A stretch of DNA of 64,000 nt from Psychrobacillus sp042885655 (GCF_042885655.1 NZ_JBHVRO010000002.1:248001-312000); one strand, 5' to 3'; counted from the stretch's first letter, positions 26,343-34,453 are shown. Numbers and translations: made by a program. Notes: generated by a model from the sequence alone, not told the origin.

Positions 26343-27251
26343 ATGCCTATTAATATCCCACAGAAGTTACCTGCTACTGAATTGCTTAAGGAAGAAAAAA
26401 TATTTGTGATGGATGAGGACCGCGCTTCCACTCAGGACATTCGTCCCTTGAACATCATTATTTTAAATTTGATGCCTGAAAAAGAAAGAACAGAATTACA
26501 ATTATTAAGACTTTTAGGAAATACACCACTTCAAGTAAATGTAACGTTCTTAAATACAGCAACACATGAATCAAAAAATGTAAGTAAAACGCATTTAGAT
26601 ACTTTTTACACTACTTTTGAGCAAATAAAACACAGACGATATGATGGAATGATCATTACAGGAGCCCCAATTGAACACTTAGCTTTCGAGGATGTTGATT
26701 ATTGGGAAGAAATAACTCAAATTATGGATTGGACCAAAACTAACGTGACATCTGTTTTACATATTTGTTGGGGTGCTCAAGCTGCATTGTATCATCATTA
26801 TAGTATTGGAAAATATGATTTGCCTCAAAAATGCTCAGGGGTATATACACATCGAATTTCCGATCTAACAAACAATCTTGTTCGAGGATTTAATGATGAG
26901 TTTAATGCTCCGCACTCTCGTTATACTGCAGTATCTTTTGAAGAAATTCAAAACGATTCGAGATTGATACTTCTTGCAACTTCAGACGATGCAGGAGTTT
27001 TCCTTGTTATTTCTGAAGATAAAAAATATATAATGATCACGGGACATTTAGAGTACGATGCAGATACACTTGCAGAAGAATATAATCGTGATGTGAATAA
27101 AGGACTTGAAATCGATGTACCTAAAAATTACTTTCCAGATGATGATCCAACGAAACAACCGATAAATTCTTGGCGTTCTCATACGCATTTATTATTTTCA
27201 AATTGGTTGAATTATTATGTTTACCAAGAAACACCGTTTGAGTGGGAATAA
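26343..27251 (+). CDS. metA: homoserine O-acyltransferase MetA, probably acetyl-CoA specific
   Basis: First committed step of methionine synthesis from homoserine. The 302-residue protein has the MetA triad: C142 in HICWGAQA, H235 and E237 in ITGHLEYD. Residue 111 is Glu (GAPIEHLAF); in the family, Glu at this position goes with acetyl-CoA and Gly (as in E. coli) with succinyl-CoA, so this is likely a homoserine O-acetyltransferase. AAAAGGAGA precedes the ATG. It is controlled by the S-box riboswitch directly upstream and forms a single-gene unit. Confidence 0.96.
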   Translation: MPINIPQKLPATELLKEEKIFVMDEDRASTQDIRPLNIIILNLMPEKERTELQLLRLLGNTPLQVNVTFLNTATHESKNVSKTHLDTFYTTFEQIKHRRYDGMIITGAPIEHLAFEDVDYWEEITQIMDWTKTNVTSVLHICWGAQAALYHHYSIGKYDLPQKCSGVYTHRISDLTNNLVRGFNDEFNAPHSRYTAVSFEEIQNDSRLILLATSDDAGVFLVISEDKKYIMITGHLEYDADTLAEEYNRDVNKGLEIDVPKNYFPDDDPTKQPINSWRSHTHLLFSNWLNYYVYQETPFEWE

Positions 27252-27308
27252 TTCAGCGGGGGCAGTCCGATGACGGATGTCCCTTAATTAGGTAGGAAGA
27301 TTTGTGAT

Positions 27309-27408
27309 ATAGTCTCGATTTCATCAATTTGGTCTCGGATTTATTAGAGTTGGTTGCGATTTCATATACTTTAGTCTCGCTTAAGGATAAATTGGTCTTG
27401 TTCTGCCA
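27309..27408. repeat. degenerate tandem repeats with 21-bp period
   Basis: Five imperfect units, each with a GTCTCG/GTTGCG-like core followed by an AT-rich stretch. The cores start at 27312, 27332, 27353, 27374 and 27395, that is steps of 20, 21, 21 and 21 bp. The third unit contains TTGCGATTT, the same core as the array at 38081-38150 read on the other strand. Confidence 0.6.
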
Positions 27409-27484
27409 TTTGATGGAAGAAAGATGAACTTTAGTAGGGATTACAATATTGAACGAGACATATCATTCATGGAACTTGATAAAA

Positions 27485-27524
27485 AAGTTGTCTTTTAGCC
27501 AATTGAATGCCTTAAAGACAACTT
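27485..27524 (-). terminator. terminator of the aldo/keto reductase gene
   Basis: AAGTTGTCTTT / AAAGACAACTT 11-bp stem; on the minus strand TTTTTTAT follows directly. Confidence 0.8.
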
Positions 27525-27532
27525 CTCAAAGA

Positions 27533-28465
27533 TTATTGGAAGATTTGGTCGATTTCTTTTATTTCTTGCAGGCTAAGTTGCACTTCTAAAGTCTTTATAT
27601 TATCCAATACTTGCTCCGATTTTTTCGCTCCAGGTATAATCACATCGATTGTATCCTGCGCTAAATACCAAGCAAGAACTAAATTTGAAACTGCTACGTT
27701 TTTAACATTTGCTATTACTCGAAGTTGTTCTACTTTTTCTAGATTGCGATCAAATGCTTCCCCTTGGAATAAAGGATTTTTGGAACGGCCATCCTCAAAA
27801 GTACTATTTTTATCAAACTTTCCAGTAAGTAAACCCGATGCTAGTGGGAAATAAGGTATAAAGGAAATATTATGCTCGTTGGCGTAAGGTATTAAATCAT
27901 TCTCTGCCTCTCGCTTTATCAAATTATAACCAGATTGAAGTACGTCAATATGTCCATCTTGATTCCCTTCTTTTAATTGATCTAGTGTAAAGTTTGATAC
28001 ACCAATAGCACGTATTTTTCCTTCTTCTTTCAATCGAGAAAGCGACCCAATGGCTTCTTCCTTGGGAGTGTTTTCATCTGGAAAATGAATATAAAATAAA
28101 TCGATATAATCGGTTTGAAGGCGTCTCAAGCTATTTTCAACTGTTTCTTTGAGGAAGCTTGGGTTATTATCCACTATTACTTTTCCATCCAAAAATTTAT
28201 GCGCCCCTTTGGTTGCCACAACAATCTCTTGACGTTTCCCAGTTTCTTTCAATACTTCTCCAATTAACTCTTCTGATCTTCCCGGACCGTAAATAAAGGC
28301 TGTATCCAAAAAGTCAATTCCGTTATTTATAGCAGTACGTACTATTTCTTTTCCAGTCTCATCATTTAGGCTGGGGAAAAGATTATGCCCACCAACGGCA
28401 TTGGTACCAAGTCCTAGGGGATTTACGAATAGTCCAGTTTTACCAATTTCTACGTTTTTACTCAT
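27533..28465 (-). CDS. aldo/keto reductase
   Basis: NADPH-dependent aldo/keto reductase of about 310 residues with a TIM-barrel fold. The catalytic tetrad can be seen: Asp and Tyr in FLDTAFIYGPG, Lys in ATKGAHK, His in LFYIHFPD. The NADP site includes IPGAKKSEQV near the C-terminus. It resembles the Bacillus YhdN/IolS group acting on small aldehydes and ketones; the real substrate is unknown. I chose the ATG at 28465, with AAAGGAG at a good distance, over a longer upstream frame. Confidence 0.92.
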   Translation of the reverse strand: MSKNVEIGKTGLFVNPLGLGTNAVGGHNLFPSLNDETGKEIVRTAINNGIDFLDTAFIYGPGRSEELIGEVLKETGKRQEIVVATKGAHKFLDGKVIVDNNPSFLKETVENSLRRLQTDYIDLFYIHFPDENTPKEEAIGSLSRLKEEGKIRAIGVSNFTLDQLKEGNQDGHIDVLQSGYNLIKREAENDLIPYANEHNISFIPYFPLASGLLTGKFDKNSTFEDGRSKNPLFQGEAFDRNLEKVEQLRVIANVKNVAVSNLVLAWYLAQDTIDVIIPGAKKSEQVLDNIKTLEVQLSLQEIKEIDQIFQ

Positions 28466-28593
28466 AGTTAGTTTAAACAACTCCTTTTTCCGAATAGTTA
28501 CACTATCATAATAGCAATCTTGCAAACAACCTCAAAGTAAACTGCTTTTAATGATATTATTAGATGGAATGATAATTAAAGGAGATGATTAGA

Positions 28594-29106
28594 TTGTCAG
28601 AAATAACAAAACTGCATGCTGATTTTGTTCGAGTTATTCGAAAGAAATTTGAAGAAATGAAAAGCGATACAGAGAAAGCGATTATGCAAATGGATGAGAA
28701 AGCATTATTTTGGTCACCAAATGCACAATCAAATAGTGTCGATGTTATCGTCAAGCATATGAGTGGAAATCTAATTTCTCGCTGGACTGATTTTTTAACT
28801 ACAGATGGGGAAAAACCTGATAGAAATCGTGATGGGGAGTTTGAAAGTACAATAGAGTCACGTGAAGAGTTATTGAAAATGTGGGAAAATGGTTGCAATG
28901 TGTTTTTGAAGGCAATGGACACTATGGAAGAGAAGCATTTACTACAAACAATTTATATAAGAAATCAACCACATACTGTCATGGAAGCAGTTATAAGATG
29001 CATTGCACATATTTCAAGCCATGTTGGACAGATTATTTATATTGCGAAACAGGTAGTTCCTGAAGAAAAGTGGACAACTTTGTCTATACCCAAAAAGAAG
29101 GGATAA
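28594..29106 (+). CDS. DinB-like protein (DUF1572)
   Basis: The 170-residue helical protein belongs to the DinB/DUF1572 four-helix family of metal-binding proteins. A histidine in VKHMSGNLISRW and the pair in CIAHISSHVGQIIYI are placed as metal ligands would be. These proteins are often thiol-transferase-related, but the activity here is unknown. The start is probably TTG 28594, which lies 9 nt after AAAGGAG; the ATG at 28585 overlaps that ribosome site. It is 5 nt before the esterase gene, so the two are co-expressed. Confidence 0.85.
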   Translation: MSEITKLHADFVRVIRKKFEEMKSDTEKAIMQMDEKALFWSPNAQSNSVDVIVKHMSGNLISRWTDFLTTDGEKPDRNRDGEFESTIESREELLKMWENGCNVFLKAMDTMEEKHLLQTIYIRNQPHTVMEAVIRCIAHISSHVGQIIYIAKQVVPEEKWTTLSIPKKKG

Positions 29107-29111
29107 ATAAT

Positions 29112-29753
29112 ATGGTTTCAATATTTACTAATATTCATAGTGCACCAGATAGTAACGAAAATAATAAATATCCAGCATTATTTTTAATGCATGGAATGGG
29201 TAGCGATGAAAATGATTTAGTAGGACTCGTATCCAGCTTACAAGAGAAATGCCATATTTTTAGTATTAGAGGACCGATTTCACAACCACCAGGTTACGCA
29301 TTTTTCACAATTGAAGGAATAGGAAAACCCCATCGTGGAATTTTTGATCAAGTATTAAAAGACCTTCAAACTTTTATAGAAGACGCTGTAGAAGAATACT
29401 CGATTGATTGCGATCAGCTTTATCTTCTTGGTTTTAGCCAAGGTGCTATACTAACTCAATCACTAGCACTCATAATGGGTAACCGAATAAAAGGAATAGT
29501 TGCACTTAGTGGATATATTCCAGCATTAGTGAAAGAAGAGTATTCGATACAACCTGTTGATCAATTAGATGCATTTATTTCACATGGTGAATTAGATAAT
29601 ATGCTGCCATTTGAATGGGGAGTAGGAAGTCGAGATTACTTCACCAAACTAGGTGCAAATGTAACATTTAAAAGTTATCCAGTTGCACATGGTGTAGCAC
29701 CGGAAAATCAAAGAGACTTGTTAGAATTCTTAAACGACAAGATATTTGAATAA
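29112..29753 (+). CDS. carboxylesterase/phospholipase-type alpha/beta hydrolase
   Basis: Serine hydrolase of about 213 residues of the phospholipase/carboxylesterase family. An oxyanion-hole region LFLMHGMGSDEND is followed by the nucleophile serine in GFSQGA, the acid in SHGELDNMLP and the histidine in AHGVAPEN. No signal peptide, so it is cytoplasmic. It probably hydrolyses short-chain esters; the natural substrate is unknown. The start ATG 29112 is placed 5 nt after the previous stop with AAGAAGGG as ribosome site. Confidence 0.9.
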   Translation: MVSIFTNIHSAPDSNENNKYPALFLMHGMGSDENDLVGLVSSLQEKCHIFSIRGPISQPPGYAFFTIEGIGKPHRGIFDQVLKDLQTFIEDAVEEYSIDCDQLYLLGFSQGAILTQSLALIMGNRIKGIVALSGYIPALVKEEYSIQPVDQLDAFISHGELDNMLPFEWGVGSRDYFTKLGANVTFKSYPVAHGVAPENQRDLLEFLNDKIFE

Positions 29754-29867
29754 AAGGATATTTCACCCTTCATGAAGAATAACATTTATCATGAGGGGTT
29801 TATATTTGGATAAAGTAAATAGTTTATCTTATCATCACATGAAAGAACAATAAAAAAGAGCTTAATA

Positions 29868-30092
29868 TTGGAAATGACAATTGTATACGCGCTAGACTTA
29901 CCTGACTTTTTAAGAGAAAAGATGGGAGCTTCATTTATTTTATTGATACGACTAGTCCATTTGCAATGTTTTCTCTTGGGGTTCTACCATTCGATCCTTG
30001 TCCTACATGGATTACTTATCAGAAGCAATTCTAAACAATTTACAGGGATACTTTTAGAACATCTAAACAGTGAAGGGGGTAAATCACTCTGA
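29868..30092 (+). pseudogene. possible decayed gene upstream of grpB
   Basis: Between the esterase and grpB no intact gene is recognisable. A 74-codon frame here gives an odd, Leu-rich protein. A second frame (about 29924-30030) reads SFIYFIDTTSPFAMFS and LPFDPCPTWITYQKQF, which looks more protein-like but has no start. Both could be pieces of one frame-shifted gene. Neither is identified. The first frame ends at TGA 30090-30092, overlapping the probable CTG start of grpB. Confidence 0.3.
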
Positions 30093-30619
30093 AACTTGGA
30101 TTAAATAAAGACGAAGTAAAACTAATGCCTTATACAAGTGAATGGAATTCAGAATTTATTAAAGTTAAAGATGAACTATTAAAACTCATTGAAATAAAAG
30201 CAAATTGTATTGAACATGTCGGAAGTACTGCAATTACAGACATGGTGGCAAAGCCGATAATAGACATACTAGTAGGTGTGAACGATATAGAAAAGGTAGA
30301 TAAATCCCTCGTGAATGTTTTGCAAAAAGTTGGGTTTCTTAGACTTCGAGTTGAAAGACCAGGCGAGATTGTATTCGCGAAATTTACGGATGATACGTAT
30401 GAAGTAAAGACGCATTATATCCATCTAGTAGATTATGATAAGGACATATGGAGAAACCTTGTTTTTTTCAGAGATTATTTAAATGCGAATGAAAAAGTAA
30501 GAGAAGAATATAAAAGGTTGAAAATAAGCTATTCAGTACGTGAAAATATGAAAATAACGGAATATACCAATTTAAAGGAGCCGTTTGTGAAAAGTATATT
30601 TGCAAAAAGAAATACCTAG
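30089..30619 (+). CDS. GrpB family (UPF0157) nucleotidyltransferase-like protein, probable CTG start
   Basis: GrpB/UPF0157 proteins have a nucleotidyltransferase fold. Here HVGSTAI near residue 51 and an acidic KPIIDILVGV stretch form the putative active site. Function is unproven. An ATG exists at 30125, but the frame is open upstream. The segment reads KLGLNKDEVKLMPYTSEW, and the family N-terminus is typically LGLxxxEVxLxP. A strong GGGGGT site (30075-30080) lies 8 nt before CTG 30089, with no ATG/GTG/TTG nearby in frame, so CTG is the likely start (176 residues). From the ATG the protein would be 164 residues. Confidence 0.82.
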   Translation: MKLGLNKDEVKLMPYTSEWNSEFIKVKDELLKLIEIKANCIEHVGSTAITDMVAKPIIDILVGVNDIEKVDKSLVNVLQKVGFLRLRVERPGEIVFAKFTDDTYEVKTHYIHLVDYDKDIWRNLVFFRDYLNANEKVREEYKRLKISYSVRENMKITEYTNLKEPFVKSIFAKRNT

Positions 30620-30634
30620 GAGGTTGAATTTTTT

Positions 30635-31513
30635 TTGATAACAAACTTATATTTTGTCAGACATGCACATTCTACTTATACACCAGACGAGCTTGGAAGA
30701 CCATTGTCTGAACGTGGAATGGCAGATGCATGGAGAATGACTAGACTTTTGCAAATGGAGAATATAGATCATGTAGTTTCTAGCCCTTTTAAAAGAGCTG
30801 TGCAAACAGTTGAAGGGATTGCTAATGAATTAGGTAAAGATATCGAAATTATTGATGGTTTTAAAGAACGGATATTGTCGAACCGGCCAGTAGCAGATTT
30901 TAATGAGGCGATCAAAAAAGTATGGTCTAATTTTGATTTTTCTTTAGATGGTGGTGAATCAAATAATATTGCTCAGGAAAGAGGCGTTGCAGCAACGATT
31001 CAAGTTCTTGATAAATACAGAGGTCAAAACGTCGCTATCGGAACGCATGGCAATATAATGGTATTAATCATGAATTATTTTGATCCGCAATATGATGTTC
31101 ATTTCTGGGAGCAGCTTGCAATGCCTGATATTTTTAAACTCACTTTTCATGACAAGCATCTAATTGAAGCTAAAAGAATAGATGAAAATGAAGTGAACCT
31201 ATCAAACACTGGATATACAATATACAAATCACTAGGGATTATACTAGATTATCCTTATGTAAACTTAGAAAAGAAAAGAGTTACAGGAACTGTTTCTTTT
31301 AATAATAAGTTGTATTTAACTGTAATAGTGGATTTAATATCTGATACAGCAGAATTAGAGGGAGATTTAAATAATCTCGCTCATTTAACAGCAAATGAAA
31401 TTACAGAAAATGACTGTATAGAAATGATCAAAAGCAATGCGGAATTTCTAATAAAAAATAAAATTAGTAATCCGAAAGAATATTATGAAAGAATTATAAA
31501 TGGAGGGAAATGA
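30635..31513 (+). CDS. histidine phosphatase with an extra C-terminal domain
   Basis: Residues 1 to about 190 form a phosphoglycerate-mutase-like histidine phosphatase: the catalytic RHAHS motif at 9-13, the second Arg in SSPFKRAVQT, the acid in FKERIL, and the second His in IGTHGNIM. About 100 extra residues follow (195-292) with TGTVSFNNKLYLTVIVDLIS; these are not part of the usual fold and I do not recognise them. Substrate unknown. The start is TTG after AGGAGG, which overlaps the grpB stop; fosB begins right at its end. The gene is thus in a grpB-phosphatase-fosB run. Confidence 0.85.
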   Translation: MITNLYFVRHAHSTYTPDELGRPLSERGMADAWRMTRLLQMENIDHVVSSPFKRAVQTVEGIANELGKDIEIIDGFKERILSNRPVADFNEAIKKVWSNFDFSLDGGESNNIAQERGVAATIQVLDKYRGQNVAIGTHGNIMVLIMNYFDPQYDVHFWEQLAMPDIFKLTFHDKHLIEAKRIDENEVNLSNTGYTIYKSLGIILDYPYVNLEKKRVTGTVSFNNKLYLTVIVDLISDTAELEGDLNNLAHLTANEITENDCIEMIKSNAEFLIKNKISNPKEYYERIINGGK

Positions 31514-31936
31514 ATGAATATAAAAGGTCTAAATCATTTGTTATTCTCTGTGTCTAACTTAGAAAAGTCAATTAAGTTCTATCAAGATGTTTTTGAAGCT
31601 AGTTTATTAGTGAAAGGAAGAAGTACAGCTTATTTTGATTTAAATGGTATGTGGCTTGCTTTGAATGAGGAAAAAGATATACCTCGTAATGAAATAACTG
31701 AATCTTACACACATATTGCTTTTTCAATTGAAGAAGCAGACTTTGAGAATACATATAAAAAACTACAGAATTTAAATGTAAATATACTCTCTGGCCGCCA
31801 AAGAGATGAAAGAGATAAAAAATCAATTTACTTTACTGATTTAGATGGACATAAATTTGAATTTCATACTGGTACTCTACAAGACAGAATGGATTATTAC
31901 AAACAAGAAAAAGCGCATATGGAATTTTTCGATTAG
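31514..31936 (+). CDS. fosB: FosB metallothiol transferase (fosfomycin resistance)
   Basis: Inactivates fosfomycin by adding a thiol (bacillithiol in Bacilli) to its epoxide. The 140-residue protein belongs to the glyoxalase/VOC superfamily, with metal ligands H8 (GLNHLLF), H67 (SYTHIAF) and E116 (HKFEFHTG). It contains the characteristic NEEKDIPRNE and TGTLQDRMDYYKQEK stretches of Bacillus FosB. GGAGG lies 8 nt before the ATG. It is tightly linked to the histidine phosphatase gene. High confidence in family; the resistance phenotype is inferred. Confidence 0.94.
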   Translation: MNIKGLNHLLFSVSNLEKSIKFYQDVFEASLLVKGRSTAYFDLNGMWLALNEEKDIPRNEITESYTHIAFSIEEADFENTYKKLQNLNVNILSGRQRDERDKKSIYFTDLDGHKFEFHTGTLQDRMDYYKQEKAHMEFFD

Positions 31937-32200
31937 CTAAAGATTCAAAATCGGAGTGGCATTATAAGGACAATTTTGGTATGAATCTCATTTTGAAATC
32001 ATAGAAGGTTAATCAGATAACGTGTTAGCGATAAAATAGGAATGTTTAAAGAAAAGTTATCACAATCAAAAGCAGCTCTGTCCAGGTCTTATTACTTTGT
32101 GCATCTTTCATTTTCTGTACTCTATACGTGTTGGGCTAAATAAAGTAGACTTCTGTCTTCTCTTTACCAAAGAAAGAGCCATTTACCTAATACTTATTTG

Positions 32201-32247
32201 AAAAAGTAATCCATTTTTGAGTTATTACTCTGGATGGATTACTTTTT
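32201..32247. terminator. terminator downstream of fosB
   Basis: AAAAAGTAATCCAT / ATGGATTACTTTTT 14-bp stem with a 19-nt loop, with A-tract and T-tract flanks on both strands. The stretch 31937-32200 before it holds nothing I can name. Confidence 0.7.
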
Positions 32248-32380
32248 ACTTTTGGTAGGTTTTCTTTAAAGATGTGACATGTTTCTTTGTAAAAATAATT
32301 TCGACTTCCTTTTAGAAAATTTAAGTTTTTAGTGCAGTTTATTTAATCAACAGGTTATATGTTTAATTTAAATTACTACA

Positions 32381-32545
32381 TCACTTTCTTTTTTCTTTAC
32401 TGTTGTTAACTGCGTTAGCTATATTTTGAATGGTATTTTCAAGAGACTCTATTTTATTTTCAAATCGATGTAATAAATAAATAGTGACTACAATGGGAAA
32501 TCCGAAGTTACCAATTAATTGTATAATGTTTCCCTCGCCAATCAT
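32381..32545 (-). CDS. YvrJ family protein
   Basis: A 54-residue ORF on the minus strand, too short for usual ORF lists. It starts MIGEGNIIQLIGNFGFPIVV and continues with a hydrophobic segment TIYLLHRFE and an amphipathic tail KIESLENTIQNIANAV. This layout, one N-terminal membrane helix with the GNFGFPI pattern and a helical tail, is that of the small YvrJ family of Bacilli. AAAGGGG precedes the ATG. Function is unknown; some family members sit near peptide or holin-like genes. Confidence 0.75.
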   Translation of the reverse strand: MIGEGNIIQLIGNFGFPIVVTIYLLHRFENKIESLENTIQNIANAVNNSKEKRK

Positions 32546-32916
32546 GAGTATCCCCCTTTCTCGATTTTTTAAAATTCTTAAGTTTTTTATATACCTGTTG
32601 AGTAATCCCTTTAGTATTCAAATAATAATTTATGCCAATTTGATGCGACTTGTCCTCTAAAAAAGAATTATTCATATTTTACATCACTTGTAGTAATAAT
32701 GATTTACATTGAAAAGAATAATAAATATTTATTAAATAATACTAAACTTCTTGTATTTTTAGAATATTTAAAAGTTGGGAAATATAATTTGATATATAAG
32801 GTTATTTATTATTAACTTCCACAAATTTCTTATTAGAATGAAATTTTACTTTTTCATAATAAAATTTGGATAAAAATTATATTATATTCTACAGCCTTCT
32901 AGTTGAATACATAGTT

Positions 32917-32947
32917 TTCGACAAAAATGCAGTCGGATATGGTCGAA
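32917..32947 (+). promoter_or_regulatory. two candidate Spo0A boxes upstream of the RRNPP regulator
   Basis: TTCGACA at 32917-32923 is a perfect Spo0A-box core inside TTTTCGACAAAA; GGTCGAA at 32941-32947 matches 6 of 7 in the opposite orientation (consensus TGTCGAA). Both lie 70-100 nt before the regulator start. No sure sigma-A pair is evident nearby. Confidence 0.5.
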
Positions 32948-33015
32948 CGATTGAGAAAGGATTTTTTGTTTTTTTCAAGAAATAGTACATTACTAATTCA
33001 TAAGGGGTGAAGAAA

Positions 33016-34323
33016 ATGAGTAGTATAGGTCATATCATAAAATCTGAAAGATTAAACCAAAGTATGAAACAAATCACATTGGCCAAGGGAATCTGCTCTC
33101 CATCCTATTTAAGCAAAATCGAAAATAATACAACAGTTCCAAGTGAAGAAGTGATAACGTTACTACTTAATAGACTGAATATAGTGATAGACCAAGTATC
33201 AAGTGAAGAGGAAAATAAGGTTGTTGCATCATTATTTAAATTGTATAAAATTGGGGTTTTAAAGAGGGATAAGAATTTAATAAGAGAATCTTTGCATAAA
33301 ATCACCAATCGAAAAATTCACTTCTTGCAGCAAAATAATTATTATAGTTACCATCTTTATATGTTCCGACTTCTGTTAATACTTAATGAGGAGGAAACTA
33401 ACCTTCTACCTTCATATTCAATTATCGTGAAATTAGAAGATAAGTTTGTGAATAAGCAACGATTTGTAGCTAACTTAAATCTTGGACTTTATTATTATTT
33501 GAAAGATGAAAATTACAAAGCATTATGTAAATTGGAAGTTTCATTAAAACTCGTTAATCACTTAATTTTCGATGAGTGGGAGTTAGCTGATTTTTACAAT
33601 GTGCTAAGCCATTCATATTTCAAGTGTAATGAATTTTATAATGCGATTGACTATGCTTCAAAATCATTAAAGTTTTATAAAGACAATCTCTTATTCGAAC
33701 GAGCAATTGATAATTATATAGTTATAGGGGCGGCTCATAAAAATCTTAGAAAATATGATGAAGCAGAGAAGAACTATCATCTAGCAAAAAAATTGGCAAT
33801 TGACTTTAAATTGTTCTCATATGAGGGGGTGATTTATCAAAATCTAGGTTCTTTATATGCGATTCAGGGAAGACACGAAAAAGCGATTGATTTCTATAAG
33901 AATAGTCTAATCAAAAAAGTAGAGCACTGTAACTCAGAAGGATGCTTACTGACGATATTATCCATCATTAAAGAGTATTCCAAACAATGTAATCATGAAC
34001 ATGTACTCAGTTGGTGTAAAGAGGGATTAGAAAAAATGGAGGAGGTTAGAAGTCAATGTAAATATGAACGTACTTCCTATTTTTTTCACTTCGAAATATA
34101 TCGAGCACTGCATAGTTTTGATGAAAAACTTGAAAATGTATTGAAAAGTGCGATAAATCATTTCGAGATAATTCAAGATGATAGACATGTTCAAAAGTAT
34201 TCTATTTTATTGGCAAACCACTGCTTTAAAGAGCATAAACTTAAAGCATCATGCTTATATTATCAGAAATCAATTCAAATTCTATTAAAACAAAAATATA
34301 TTAATCAATGGGAGGATTTGTGA
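33016..34323 (+). CDS. RRNPP-type quorum-sensing regulator (XRE HTH + TPR)
   Basis: Transcription regulator of 435 residues. An XRE-type helix-turn-helix occupies about 4-58 (IIKSERLNQSMKQITLAKG, then SPSYLSKIENN). A long array of TPR helices follows (about 100-430), with repeats such as NVLSHSYFKCNEFYNAIDYA, VIGAAHKNLRKYDEAEKNY and NLGSLYAIQGRHEKAIDFY. This is the NprR/PlcR/AimR-like layout, in which a secreted, re-imported peptide binds the TPR cup. I chose ATG 33016 after AAGGGG. The gene for a small exported peptide starts 2 nt after its stop, the classic receptor-peptide arrangement. Confidence 0.88.
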   Translation: MSSIGHIIKSERLNQSMKQITLAKGICSPSYLSKIENNTTVPSEEVITLLLNRLNIVIDQVSSEEENKVVASLFKLYKIGVLKRDKNLIRESLHKITNRKIHFLQQNNYYSYHLYMFRLLLILNEEETNLLPSYSIIVKLEDKFVNKQRFVANLNLGLYYYLKDENYKALCKLEVSLKLVNHLIFDEWELADFYNVLSHSYFKCNEFYNAIDYASKSLKFYKDNLLFERAIDNYIVIGAAHKNLRKYDEAEKNYHLAKKLAIDFKLFSYEGVIYQNLGSLYAIQGRHEKAIDFYKNSLIKKVEHCNSEGCLLTILSIIKEYSKQCNHEHVLSWCKEGLEKMEEVRSQCKYERTSYFFHFEIYRALHSFDEKLENVLKSAINHFEIIQDDRHVQKYSILLANHCFKEHKLKASCLYYQKSIQILLKQKYINQWEDL

Positions 34324-34324
34324 A

Positions 34325-34453
34325 ATGAAAAAGAGAATAGTTTTGTTAGCGCTTTCAACAATTACGATGTTAAGCTTAAGCTTTATCATAAATACAATTA
34401 ACATTGCGGAGGATGAGCTTCCTAGACCAACAGCTATAAGTTCATTTATTTGA
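34325..34453 (+). CDS. candidate signalling pro-peptide of the RRNPP system
   Basis: A 42-residue ORF that begins 2 nt after the regulator stop. GGAGG (34311-34315) lies 9 nt before its ATG. The N-terminus is MKKR followed by a long hydrophobic run (IVLLALSTITMLSLSF), a Sec-type export signal. A short polar C-terminus EDELPRPTAISSFI follows, from which a mature 5-10 residue signal could be cut. Size, position and layout are those of Phr/NprX/PapR pro-peptides. The exact mature peptide cannot be read from the sequence. I know no identical peptide. Confidence 0.75.
   Translation: MKKRIVLLALSTITMLSLSFIINTINIAEDELPRPTAISSFI

Noticed and set aside
26215..26409. 64-codon ORF ahead of metA
   Set aside because: It lies over the SAM riboswitch and its terminator and runs into metA in another frame.
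27309..27408. CRISPR array
   Set aside because: Cores are only about 8 bp, units are 20-21 bp with no distinct spacers, and no cas gene is near.
29868..30092. Intact 74-residue gene
   Set aside because: No ribosome site, unusual composition, and a more protein-like reading exists in another frame; kept only as a possible pseudogene.
33016..34453. AimR-AimP phage arbitrium system
   Set aside because: The layout is compatible, but no integrase, phage structural gene or AimX-like locus is present in the neighbourhood; a chromosomal NprR-like pair is simpler.
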